Below are positions 43,255 through 50,388 of a DNA stretch of 64,000 bases, one piece after another. Source of the stretch: Cronobacter muytjensii ATCC 51329 (GTDB lineage: Bacteria > Pseudomonadota > Gammaproteobacteria > Enterobacterales > Enterobacteriaceae); assembly GCF_001277195.1 (NCBI RefSeq), contig NZ_CP012268.1, forward strand, positions 2,542,001 through 2,606,000. The letters are read 5' to 3'. Position 1 is the first letter of the stretch; every line of letters starts with the position of its first letter. Below the pieces are notes generated by a model. That model had not been told where the DNA came from. It worked only from the letters and a program-made list of their open reading frames with translations, and ran no database searches. Made by a program: the position numbers and the translations under genes.

Positions 43255-43290
43255 CACTCCATGCTTGTAAAAACAAGCATGGAGTGTTTT
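43255..43290 (+). terminator. Terminator of the ABC-3C operon
   Basis: CACTCCATGCTTGT-AAAA-ACAAGCATGGAGTG, a perfect 14-bp stem, followed by TTTT. Placed right after the ATPase gene. Confidence 0.9.
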
Positions 43291-43629
43291 CCCACAAGTT
43301 CTAAACGATATAGAGATAGCTAATCACGAAAATAGCATCTTCTAAAAATCATATTGTATAATTAAGTAATATATGCTTTATGAAAATCATGAGCAAAATA
43401 TTCAGATACGTCGAAGGGTATTGTTATCTGGGAGTTCTAGGAAATTTAAATTAGCACAAAAAAAAAGAGGCTGACATTTTATTCGAGTAAAGAATCCCTT
43501 AGTTTATTTTTTTTGAAAACTGCCTCCCTGACATAGTATTATTTCGTCTTTTAAAGACAAGTAACTTAGACGCATTCGACTATATACTTAAATAAGGCCG
43601 CTTTCGCGACCCTATACAATCTTGTTTTA
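43291..43629. other. AT-rich gap after the ABC-3C operon
   Basis: 339 bp without a credible gene. It has long A and T runs (around 43458-43470 and 43507-43516) but no clear hairpin or repeat. Both flanking genes end here, so it is a convergent spacer. Confidence 0.55.
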
Positions 43630-43983
43630 CTATAATCGATTAAGAACCATGTACGCTGGCTGGCACATGCTGCCGCGTTCCTGTAGCCAGTAGTAGTCCA
43701 GATCTGCCACACGTACATTGAGCCCCGAATCCACACGGTTGATCTGTAACCGTAGCCCTACAGTATCTTTGTACGATAAACCAGATTTAACATTGTACTT
43801 ATACTTTACATCTCTTTCTTCTTCAAAAGATTTGAGATAAGGGGTAATCTGCTTCTGGATTTCTTTCAGACAAATAACTTCATTGCCAACAATAAAGGGA
43901 TTTTCAGCTTTCCCTTCTGGCGAAGTAGCCGCAATTGTGGTTAATGGGAGTAACATTAATAGTACTGATATTGTTTTCATCAT
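43630..43983 (-). CDS. Secreted hypothetical protein, 117 residues
   Basis: A Sec-type signal peptide (MMKTISVLLMLLPLTTIAAT) precedes a roughly 97-residue mature part with two cysteines (EVICLKEI and SMCQPAYM) that could form a disulfide in the periplasm. AAGGAA lies before the start. No family recognised. It is the last gene of a probable Ner-membrane protein-secreted protein unit. An AGTACT site lies in the signal-peptide coding region. Confidence 0.6.
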   Translation of the reverse strand: MMKTISVLLMLLPLTTIAATSPEGKAENPFIVGNEVICLKEIQKQITPYLKSFEEERDVKYKYNVKSGLSYKDTVGLRLQINRVDSGLNVRVADLDYYWLQERGSMCQPAYMVLNRL

Positions 43984-44006
43984 TTATTCGATTCCTTGAG
44001 TGAACG

Positions 44007-44567
44007 TTACTGTTTCGAACAAATTTGTGTAATTGTTGAATTATGATTAAATTCAACATCAATTACCTTTATAGTATTATCATTCAGTACTGATACAAAG
44101 TAGTTACTTGATGAGTTCCCGTACTTCTTTGACCCATCTACTGCAATCTTGTTAAATTCAGCTGTATATATACTATCTTCTTCGCCAGGAATTGGCATTC
44201 TGCTGATTAATTCATTGTCTGAAATAGTATAGTAAATTGAAATCCCTTTATCGGAATAATAACCTGAATCGTATTTTGTTCCCTGTCGAGTTTGTGTTAT
44301 CGCATCAAACTTATCACATTTATAAACATTGGACTTTGTCTTTTCCGTACTGTCAGCCGTTGAAGCCTTTGCATCAGTACTCTTATCTTGTGAAACAATC
44401 CCTGCACCAATTCCAATAGACACCATGAAAACAACAAAACTTATCACCAAGGAAAGTGTTAAAGTACGGAATTTTCCCTGACCTTTATTTCTGAAACGGT
44501 TTGAAACTTTCTTATAACAAAGTACCGAAATTGCTATGCAGATAATGAAAACGATCAATCCAGACAT
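44007..44567 (-). CDS. Membrane-anchored hypothetical protein, 186 residues
   Basis: Two N-terminal transmembrane helices (LIVFIICIAISVLCY and LSLVISFVVFMVSIGIGAGI), then a Ser/Thr/Lys linker and a soluble C-terminal domain of about 110 residues (CDKFDAITQTRQGTKYDSGY, NYFVSVLNDNTIKVIDVEFN) with two cysteines, probably outside the cytoplasm. GAGGAAAATGT precedes the ATG. It follows the Ner-like gene by 9 bases and precedes the secreted protein gene by 23. Function unknown; superinfection-exclusion-like cargo is one speculation. Confidence 0.6.
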   Translation of the reverse strand: MSGLIVFIICIAISVLCYKKVSNRFRNKGQGKFRTLTLSLVISFVVFMVSIGIGAGIVSQDKSTDAKASTADSTEKTKSNVYKCDKFDAITQTRQGTKYDSGYYSDKGISIYYTISDNELISRMPIPGEEDSIYTAEFNKIAVDGSKKYGNSSSNYFVSVLNDNTIKVIDVEFNHNSTITQICSKQ

Positions 44568-44576
44568 ACATTTTCC

Positions 44577-44849
44577 TCAGATTTCATTTACGTTAAGTTT
44601 CTCATAGCGTTCAGGCCAGATCGTACTAACGGGTACACCGATAAAATCGGCGATAATTCGCTCACCTTTCGGCCAATGTCGCTCAAGTACGTTATAAAGT
44701 GTTCTTTCATGTAAACCGCTATCTCTGGATAGCTGTGCCAACGTTCCTCCTCGCTTCTTGATAGCTGCCAAGATATCGGCCCTATGCCAGTTCTCAGTAC
44801 TGGAATTCTGATCCTTTATCTGCGATCCTGATTGATTGTGAATACTCAT
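44577..44849 (-). CDS. Ner-like (SfsB/Nlp family) DNA-binding protein
   Basis: A 90-residue winged-helix regulator resembling phage Mu Ner and E. coli Nlp/SfsB: NWHRADILAAIKKRGGTLAQ, LSRDSGLHERTLYNVLERHW and PKGERIIADFIGVPVSTIWP, the last being diagnostic. The ATG at 44849 is used; a GTG three codons earlier is in frame. It is divergent from the CI-like repressor across a 101-bp region with palindromic operator sites, an arrangement like lysis-lysogeny switches. Confidence 0.88.
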   Translation of the reverse strand: MSIHNQSGSQIKDQNSSTENWHRADILAAIKKRGGTLAQLSRDSGLHERTLYNVLERHWPKGERIIADFIGVPVSTIWPERYEKLNVNEI

Positions 44850-44889
44850 AATGACCACTCATTACTAAGATTAAGAACATGATTGATCA

Positions 44890-44932
44890 TTAAAAGGAAT
44901 TCGTCAAATAAAAATAAGGAACAATGTTCCTT
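44890..44932. promoter_or_regulatory. Operator sites of the Ner/CI-like switch
   Basis: AAGGAAC-AAT-GTTCCTT (44916-44932) is a perfect 7-bp inverted repeat. A further half-site TTAAAAGGAA lies at 44890-44899, matching in inverted orientation the TTCCTTTTAA of 44927-44936. The sites lie just before the repressor start and between the divergent genes, so they are candidate repressor operators. Confidence 0.7.
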
Positions 44933-44950
44933 TTAATGTGGTGACTGTGA

Positions 44951-45565
44951 ATGGCAGGCAAAAAAGAGAGCGTTGAGCAGTTCAGCGAAAGACTTAAATC
45001 AATAGTACCTTCTGGTTCAGGGCGAGATTTCGCCAAAAAAGCAGGCATTGGCTACAGTACTGTCCACAACTATCTACAAGCTGTATCAAGCCCTACGCTT
45101 GAGAATCTTGTGCTTCTGGCTAAAGCTGGTGGCGTGTCGGTTGAATGGCTGGCTACTGGAAAAGAGTTTTCAAAATCGGCAAACACAAACCAAGCCGAAG
45201 AACTGTTGAAAATTCCTTTTATTGATTCTAATGATTTCCTTTTACTGGATTCAGGTGTTTTCCCCGATTTACAGGAAAAGGCAGGGTCTCTTGCTGCATT
45301 ACGGGTCAGTACAGATGTAATGGAACCAACATTCTTAGTTGGCAGTATTTTACTTGTTGATCAGCAACATAAGCAATTAAAAGACGGTAAAGTGGTAGTA
45401 CTCCACAAGGAAGGAAACTACTTGTACAAGCGAGTTCAGGTAGTGCCAGATGGATACAATTTGAGCAGTGATAACCCCAAATACAGTGCGATGATCGTCA
45501 ATCAGGATTCACTATCCTCCTTTGATGTGCTGGGGGAAGTACTGATAGTACTGAATCATCTGTAG
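44951..45565 (+). CDS. CI/LexA-like phage repressor with altered nucleophile site
   Basis: A 204-residue repressor: N-terminal helix-turn-helix (GRDFAKKAGIGYSTVHNYLQ) and C-terminal S24-like dimerisation domain. The usual autocleavage motif Gly-Asp-Ser-Met-Glu-Pro reads Thr-Asp-Val123-Met-Glu-Pro, so the Ser nucleophile is replaced by Val, while the general-base Lys160 (LYKRV) remains. It is therefore probably not cleaved in the SOS response and would need another route of derepression. The linker also lacks an evident Ala-Gly cleavage pair. Divergent from the Ner-like gene. RBS weak. Confidence 0.85.
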   Translation: MAGKKESVEQFSERLKSIVPSGSGRDFAKKAGIGYSTVHNYLQAVSSPTLENLVLLAKAGGVSVEWLATGKEFSKSANTNQAEELLKIPFIDSNDFLLLDSGVFPDLQEKAGSLAALRVSTDVMEPTFLVGSILLVDQQHKQLKDGKVVVLHKEGNYLYKRVQVVPDGYNLSSDNPKYSAMIVNQDSLSSFDVLGEVLIVLNHL

Positions 45566-46109
45566 TCTGTGTTTATGAAGCCCTTTAAACGTTCTCAGTG
45601 CATTTCTGAGGTGTTTTTTTACTGTTCCGATGCTTAGGCCCTATTTTGAACTACCTCCCCCTCAAGGGCTTCCTGTGCGTTTTGTCCGAAACACCATCAT
45701 AGCAAGGAAATGACTGGATCGGGGTTCGCTCTGGTCAGTACTGACAGGGCTTTTCAAGTAACTGAAATAGCAGATACGCACTAAGTACACTAAGGGTTTA
45801 TCTGTAAAATAAGTAATTAAATAACAGTCAGTTATGTACTTCCGAAAAGAGCAAAAAAACGCGATTTGGTTCGCTCTGCAAGTGACCGAAGGGAACGAGC
45901 AGTAGAACCTAATCCAGCGAACAGTACTCGCTTGCGGGTACTGTTTAATCATTTATATAATTATAACAATGAGATAGCTATCAAGTACTCACTGCGTGAG
46001 CACTCTCACTAACTACCCGAAACAGTTCGCTTGCTTCGCCGCTCCTGCTTTCAGGCAGTTAATTCGCTTTCGCTCTTTGGTTGATGTCCGTTTTTTCTCT
46101 AAGTATATA
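45566..46109. other. 544-bp non-coding region with palindromes and repeats
   Basis: No believable gene. It holds GTCAGTACTGAC (45735-45746), a near-perfect 26-bp hairpin (45920-45945), AGTACT at 45923 and 45984, and short direct repeats GGTTCGCTCTG (about 45724 and 45869) with related TTCGCT runs near 46026-46075. Position beside the helicase-like gene makes a replication origin or an RNA regulator possible, but neither is shown. Confidence 0.6.
45920..45945. repeat. Near-perfect 12-bp stem hairpin with TT loop
   Basis: AACAGTAC-TCGC-TT-GCGG-GTACTGTT: all positions pair except one T/G. There is no T-tract after it, so an intrinsic terminator is unlikely; the form suits a cruciform, a nick site or a dimeric protein site. 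Confidence 0.8.
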
Positions 46110-47624
46110 TTATAAGGGGTTATTTTTGGACATGCTGCTGCTTTTCATGTCGGTGTTTCGGATTGTATTTGCATCTCTTTTTTGTACTGCTTTCTGGTAT
46201 CTGTCCCACATAGCCGTAGTATCGTCAGTACTGAGATCCGCGTTGACAGTACTTGCAAGAAATGCTTTGAATGCCACTAACTCAAGCCCCGGATTATCCT
46301 TTTTCCAGCGACTGAAACGCTTCGATTTTGTATCACTCAATGCAGGCAGTCTCTTAACGTTTGTGGCTCCTTTTGGCCTTCCTGATGCCCCCGGTGCTAC
46401 GTTTTCCAGCACTCCGGGAATATGTTCAATATTTGTACTCAATGATTCAGCCTGCCATTTATCGAACACATAGACAATCTGAGTTGCATCATTGTTGAAC
46501 TGACGTGATATCCCCCTTAAAGCGAACTGGTGAAGGTTTTCGTACTCTCTTGCCTGATGGATGTCTTCACCTGTAATCTTTAATAGCAACTCACACAGCT
46601 TCGCTTCTGTATCGTCTGGACGCATACAGGCTAACCAGACGCATGTATGTCGATCTTTGTAGTCGTTATGCCCCCTCGCATCAGGGCTTATTCTGTAAGC
46701 CTTGTGCAGCTTCTGCTTGTCGGTATTGTTGTTCGTCCAGTAGTATTCCTGACCTTCGAGTACTTCAGAGAGGTAAGCATAAACACGCTGGAGTTGACCA
46801 GGGTTCCTTTCCTTCCATGTCTTTGATAATTTTATATTTTCTGAGAAATAGTATACTTTGAGGCGTTCAGTTAAAGGAACTTTTCGTTGTTGCAGATCAT
46901 CCAGACTGATTTCTTCAAACATCCCTTGATTTGCCTTATAAGTCAATGAATTTTCGAAGTTTGCCCCCATGAAAGTAACAGGTAATCCGAGATACTTACT
47001 GAGATCTTTCCATCCAAGAATGCTCAATTGCACTTTCTCTGGATCGACAAAGTAATCGTTGTTCATGATGAAAATATCATTCTCAGCTATAACAGAAAGC
47101 TCTTGGGCGATTTTGTTCATTAAATCCCCTTTTACTGCTTTCTTTTTCGCTGTTAAGTACTGTCTTTTTTCTTCATCGACAACCTCATGTTCTTGCATAA
47201 GATCATGATAGATAATGTCTTTGATTCGCTGATTATCGTCATTAACATTTTTGAATGAATGGAAATTAGTCACATCATCAAGCCAAATCTGCCAACCTTC
47301 TAATATTTCAACTGGTATTCTAAAAAATGTTTTATCACTAATGATAAGAACCCGCTCAACTGGTGCTTTGAGGAAATCCAGTACTGCATTAATGACATTT
47401 TTACTCCTGGGCATTAAATCGCTAATCAGTAATTTGCAGTTGTTAAAATTTTTAGCTGTATCTGTAGCGAGTTTCTGTGTATTTTGTACGATAATAAACT
47501 TTTCGGCACTGCCTTTTGTGTTGAGTACTTTATTGATATTCTCACATAATTGATATGTTTTACCTGAACCACATTCAGCAGAAACGTACTTAAACTTATT
47601 ATAAATAGGTGTAGGATTAATCAT
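46110..47624 (-). CDS. P-loop helicase-like protein of the island
   Basis: About 504 residues. A helicase-type Walker A (VSAECGSGKTYQLCENI) lies near residue 20, and a Walker B-like IWLDDVTNF near 115, the layout of superfamily 1/2 helicases; a segment like motif III-VI could not be firmly placed. Near the C-terminus a basic SGRPKGATNVKR (AT-hook-like) is followed by a helical region. ATG at 47624 has GGAG 9 bases upstream and is preferred over 47639. No family name is certain; replication or transfer of the island is a plausible job. Seven AGTACT sites lie in it. Confidence 0.6.
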   Translation of the reverse strand: MINPTPIYNKFKYVSAECGSGKTYQLCENINKVLNTKGSAEKFIIVQNTQKLATDTAKNFNNCKLLISDLMPRSKNVINAVLDFLKAPVERVLIISDKTFFRIPVEILEGWQIWLDDVTNFHSFKNVNDDNQRIKDIIYHDLMQEHEVVDEEKRQYLTAKKKAVKGDLMNKIAQELSVIAENDIFIMNNDYFVDPEKVQLSILGWKDLSKYLGLPVTFMGANFENSLTYKANQGMFEEISLDDLQQRKVPLTERLKVYYFSENIKLSKTWKERNPGQLQRVYAYLSEVLEGQEYYWTNNNTDKQKLHKAYRISPDARGHNDYKDRHTCVWLACMRPDDTEAKLCELLLKITGEDIHQAREYENLHQFALRGISRQFNNDATQIVYVFDKWQAESLSTNIEHIPGVLENVAPGASGRPKGATNVKRLPALSDTKSKRFSRWKKDNPGLELVAFKAFLASTVNADLSTDDTTAMWDRYQKAVQKRDANTIRNTDMKSSSMSKNNPL

Positions 47625-47651
47625 TTCTACACGCTCCATATTGATTATTTA

Positions 47652-47685
47652 GAAAGGCCGATTCGTTCCAGTGAGTCGGCCTTTC
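47652..47685. terminator. Hairpin between two island genes
   Basis: GAAAGGCCGA / TCGGCCTTTC, a perfect 10-bp stem with a 14-base loop, followed on the plus strand by GTCGTTTT. On the minus strand, the direction of both flanking genes, the tail is CTAAATAAT, so termination there would be weak; it may attenuate read-through into the helicase-like gene. Confidence 0.6.
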
Positions 47686-47698
47686 GTCGTTTTAGTTA

Positions 47699-48073
47699 TT
47701 AGTATTTAGGAGTTGCGACAACTACAAGACCATGCTTATCAACAAGTGAAAGAAGTTGGTTCACCGCCTCAAAAGCTACAGGAAGTTTCATAATTAATGT
47801 CGAATACATAGCAAATTTTACTTCGTTATTTTCTATATCGACTTCTGTTATATTGCTGCTTTCTACATTTAGGCCGCGATAACGTATTTTATCGTCCTTT
47901 AGGTAAATGGTGTGAATCCTCTCATTTCCCTGATATTCATCCAGAACCTGTATGTAGGCTTTTGTACTACTTTGCTTACGTTGAACCGTAACGCTAAAAG
48001 CAGCTAACTCATTGAATAGATGCTTTATTTCATTAACAATTGCGGAAGGTATCTTACTATTTTTCTTTGACAT
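47699..48073 (-). CDS. Hypothetical protein, 124 residues
   Basis: A soluble protein with alternating strands (KAYIQVLDEYQGNERIHTIY, KIRYRGLNVESSNITEVDIE, EVKFAMYSTLIMKLP) after an N-terminal helix; lysine-rich start MSKKNSKIP. GAGGAG-like site upstream (AGGAGTAACGAT). No family recognised. It lies upstream of the helicase-like gene on the same strand, separated by a hairpin, so the two may share a promoter. Confidence 0.6.
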   Translation of the reverse strand: MSKKNSKIPSAIVNEIKHLFNELAAFSVTVQRKQSSTKAYIQVLDEYQGNERIHTIYLKDDKIRYRGLNVESSNITEVDIENNEVKFAMYSTLIMKLPVAFEAVNQLLSLVDKHGLVVVATPKY

Positions 48074-48417
48074 ATCGTTACTCCTCTAAATTAAAAGTCA
48101 TCTCATGGTTAACCTCCTAGGGGTGCTGTTAATGTTTGATTGGCTATATGTTAACGGGCAAAATTGCCCCAATCAAGAAAAAGTTGCAACTTCTTCTTGA
48201 CAATCTCATTACTATTCAAGTCAAAAAATCATATATCATTTAGGCACTATCTTTGTACTTTCTAACTGATACATTCTTCGATGGTTTCACGAGTATCGTT
48301 GTACTTTCTTAGTAGTACATTTATTAAAAATTTCGAGAGTTCTCGGTTTTGATGCGGTCATTGCCGACTTAAAAAAGCATCCTATGATGAACCTGCAACA
48401 CTACAAGTTCTTTGGCT
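48074..48417. other. 344-bp gap with an imperfect direct repeat
   Basis: No gene. Two 23-bp copies sharing TTGTACTTTCT...ACATT (48253-48275 and 48299-48321, 19 of 23 identical) are 46 bp apart, start to start. The spacing is near four helical turns, which would suit a regulator site for the leftward gene at 48073. A long T/A-rich stretch follows. Confidence 0.6.
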
Positions 48418-50310
48418 TCATACCTTATAACGCTCTATGAAGTCTTTACGCGACAATCCAGTCGCTTCCAATGCTGCGGTTATTGCCTTCGAAACCCGGC
48501 CATTCATCGCAATGTTATAAGTTATCCCCTCATACTCAACATTCGCACGTTCATACTGTCCAGTATTAGGCCAGAATGATGCCCCTCGAATATCACTATA
48601 ACCAACGACTCCTAACATAGTGTTGGCAGTCTCGAAAAGCTTTAGATAATTCTGTTTGATACTATCCAGTTGCTCTACTGCCTTCTGAAATAGCGGATTA
48701 CTAACAAAATTTGAAGAGTCTCCACCTTCAATTTCTTTTGTATCATTAGTGGAATACTCGATAGTAAAAGCCCAAAAAGGTTTTCTGTTGACTCCACCAA
48801 ACACTAGCCATTCATCTTTATGATGACACTTTATCTTTATAGTTATACATCCATCTGCTTTTTCAACAATAATACTTTCGATTATAGAGCTAATAATTTT
48901 CCTTATTTTGTTTCTGTCAGCATCCTCCATATTTGTAAACACCGACCACTGAATAAGCATCAGGAAATCAGTAATATCTACTTCTAAAGATCCTTTACCT
49001 TTCAATGAATGTAAGCGTTCTTTCAACTTATCAACTTCCAGAACAGTCTTTTTACGTTCTAAATCAAAAGTATTTAATTGAACTGCTAGTGCACTAACAT
49101 CAGGAGCAATAGCTATTGCCTGAGCCATGTTTGCTATGCGAAATTCCAGATCAGTTATCAATATTTCTTTTCTACTAATTTCTTCTTCTATAGCAGTAGT
49201 GTTAATACCATCCTTACGACTCTTGTCCATGTAACCGATCAGGAGTGAAATCATTGTACAGTGTTCAACTAATTGAGCTGATATGGACCAGCCAGAACAG
49301 TTTTTCTGTAGGTGAACCCCATTCGTACAGATGTAGCGAGCACTACCATGATTCATGAAGGAATGCATCGTTCCTCCACATTTACTACACCGCAACACCT
49401 GTAGCCCTGACAACAATTTGATTTCTTCTGTTTTGTCTTTCTTAGCTTTGTAGTTGTTTTGTTGCTTACGTTCAGCCAGCGTTAAAAACTCTGCTTCATC
49501 TTTACACAACCACGGATAGTAGTTATCAAGTTTGTAAGTAGCACCACCGACATTGATAGTCCTTTCCCCAATCAACGCACGATTATCACGCATTTTCTTT
49601 AAAACTTGATAATCCCACTCCTTACCCTTTAAACCGTTAGGATATTTTTCATCGAGATAACGCTTTACTGTATAGATGCCATTCCCATCTAAAAACATGT
49701 CTATAGCTTCGCGGGCAATACTCCAGTAAACCGGATGTTCTTTAACCGCTTCATATTGCGAACCTGAATCATCTATCCAAAACGGATGGCGACCAACTGA
49801 CTTAATGTTTACTGGCAATCCTGCTTGATGACGTTCGACCAAAGCAACAACATTGCCTATAGTCCTGTTTGATTTCGTTTCTGATTCTTCATTGGCACGG
49901 CTGAACAGCAGTAGTGAAATCATTAATTCTGTTGGATTTTTGTTTACAGAATCAAGTGTATATACCCGCTTATCCATGCCTGTGACGAGTGTCAAACCTA
50001 ACTCTAACAATTCAATAAACAGTTTCTGTGCAGTAGTTACATTCTGTCTTGTAATGCGGTCCAGATTTTCCACGTATAGCCAGGAATCAGAGGCAATAGC
50101 TCCTTGTTTAACTGCATCTATAAAATCCCCTAATTTTCCTGTATTGGTATTCTTGCCACGAAAAGCACTGACGCCAGGATCTTCGATCTCAACCATTTCC
50201 AGCCCAGCTTCAGCCGCATATACTTTCGCGGCTGCAAGCTGCCTGTTTCTGGTTGTCCCTTTGTCCTGGCGATCTGTTGACCACCTGATGTAGCTATAAA
50301 GTTGCGGCAT
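48418..50310 (-). CDS. Large serine integrase of the rimO island
   Basis: A 630-residue large serine recombinase. N-terminal resolvase domain: YSYIRWSTDRQ with catalytic Ser11, WLYVENLDRITRQN and LLFSRANEESETKSNRT; recombinase domain (VGRHPFWIDD, KGKEWDYQVLKKMRDNRALIG); zinc ribbon LRCSKCGGTMHS...YICTN; long coiled coil about 360-430. RBS GGGGAT before the ATG. Its start lies 74 bp from the right core, the usual integrase-attP distance. It should catalyse the directional insertion into rimO. No obvious excision factor (RDF) was found, so one of the small unknown genes may do this. Confidence 0.93.
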   Translation of the reverse strand: MPQLYSYIRWSTDRQDKGTTRNRQLAAAKVYAAEAGLEMVEIEDPGVSAFRGKNTNTGKLGDFIDAVKQGAIASDSWLYVENLDRITRQNVTTAQKLFIELLELGLTLVTGMDKRVYTLDSVNKNPTELMISLLLFSRANEESETKSNRTIGNVVALVERHQAGLPVNIKSVGRHPFWIDDSGSQYEAVKEHPVYWSIAREAIDMFLDGNGIYTVKRYLDEKYPNGLKGKEWDYQVLKKMRDNRALIGERTINVGGATYKLDNYYPWLCKDEAEFLTLAERKQQNNYKAKKDKTEEIKLLSGLQVLRCSKCGGTMHSFMNHGSARYICTNGVHLQKNCSGWSISAQLVEHCTMISLLIGYMDKSRKDGINTTAIEEEISRKEILITDLEFRIANMAQAIAIAPDVSALAVQLNTFDLERKKTVLEVDKLKERLHSLKGKGSLEVDITDFLMLIQWSVFTNMEDADRNKIRKIISSIIESIIVEKADGCITIKIKCHHKDEWLVFGGVNRKPFWAFTIEYSTNDTKEIEGGDSSNFVSNPLFQKAVEQLDSIKQNYLKLFETANTMLGVVGYSDIRGASFWPNTGQYERANVEYEGITYNIAMNGRVSKAITAALEATGLSRKDFIERYKV

Positions 50311-50313
50311 CTA

Positions 50314-50319
50314 TATAAT
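50314..50319 (+). promoter_or_regulatory. Candidate -10 element for island-borne rimO transcription
   Basis: TATAAT at 50314-50319, about 35 bp before the rimO ATG, pointing into rimO. No good -35 is seen at 16-18 bp spacing. Since the native promoter is cut off by the island, some promoter in this end must be active. Confidence 0.3.
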
Positions 50320-50353
50320 CCCCGGCAATGTGAGCAACTGATTGTACAAAAAA

Positions 50354-50388
50354 ATGTCTAAGATTGGATTTATATCATTAGGGTGCCC
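50354..50388. other. attR carrying a substitute rimO 5' end
   Basis: Island DNA from the ATG at 50354 reads codons for MSKIGFISLGCP and then joins host rimO after TGCCC (50384-50388). Relative to the native start kept at attL, most changes are silent or Val to Ile, so attP mimics the gene it interrupts. Confidence 0.85.

Larger units (their letters stand above)
43961..47529. repeat. Cluster of 17 AGTACT palindromes
   Basis: By eye, AGTACT starts at 43961, 44086, 44376, 44796, 45056, 45397, 45538, 45547, 45737, 45923, 45984, 46227, 46248, 46759, 47156, 47380 and 47524. That is 17 sites in 3.6 kb where about one is expected by chance. The copy at 45737 is inside the 12-bp palindrome GTCAGTACTGAC. 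Sites occur in genes on both strands, in all codon phases, and in the non-coding gap, so the signal is at DNA level. Elsewhere in the island I found only one (39273) and in the backbone two (24760, 28259). Confidence 0.85.
36823..50388. mobile_element. 13.6-kb integrative island in rimO
   Basis: Bounded by TGCCC cores inside two copies of the rimO 5' coding region, with a large serine integrase gene 74 bp from the right core. Low GC throughout, in contrast to the GC-rich backbone. Content: DUF2188 protein, AbiGi protein, small resolvase, ABC-3C operon, Ner/CI-type switch, P-loop helicase-like protein and unknowns. No capsid, terminase, tail or conjugation gene was seen, so it is not a complete phage or conjugative element. 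Size and content (integrase, repressor, helicase-like protein, defence cargo) are compatible with a phage satellite or a defence island, but there is no direct proof of mobilisation. Confidence 0.88.

Noticed and set aside
45662..45952. 96-codon leftward open frame in the non-coding block
   Set aside because: No ribosome site, odd composition, crosses the palindromes and repeats; better explained as structured non-coding DNA.
43961..47529. AGTACT enrichment as a codon-usage effect
   Set aside because: Sites occur in different codon phases, on genes of both strands and in non-coding DNA, so codon preference cannot explain it.
36823..50388. Island as a complete prophage or conjugative element
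   Set aside because: No capsid, portal, terminase, tail, lysis, relaxase or type IV secretion gene was seen.
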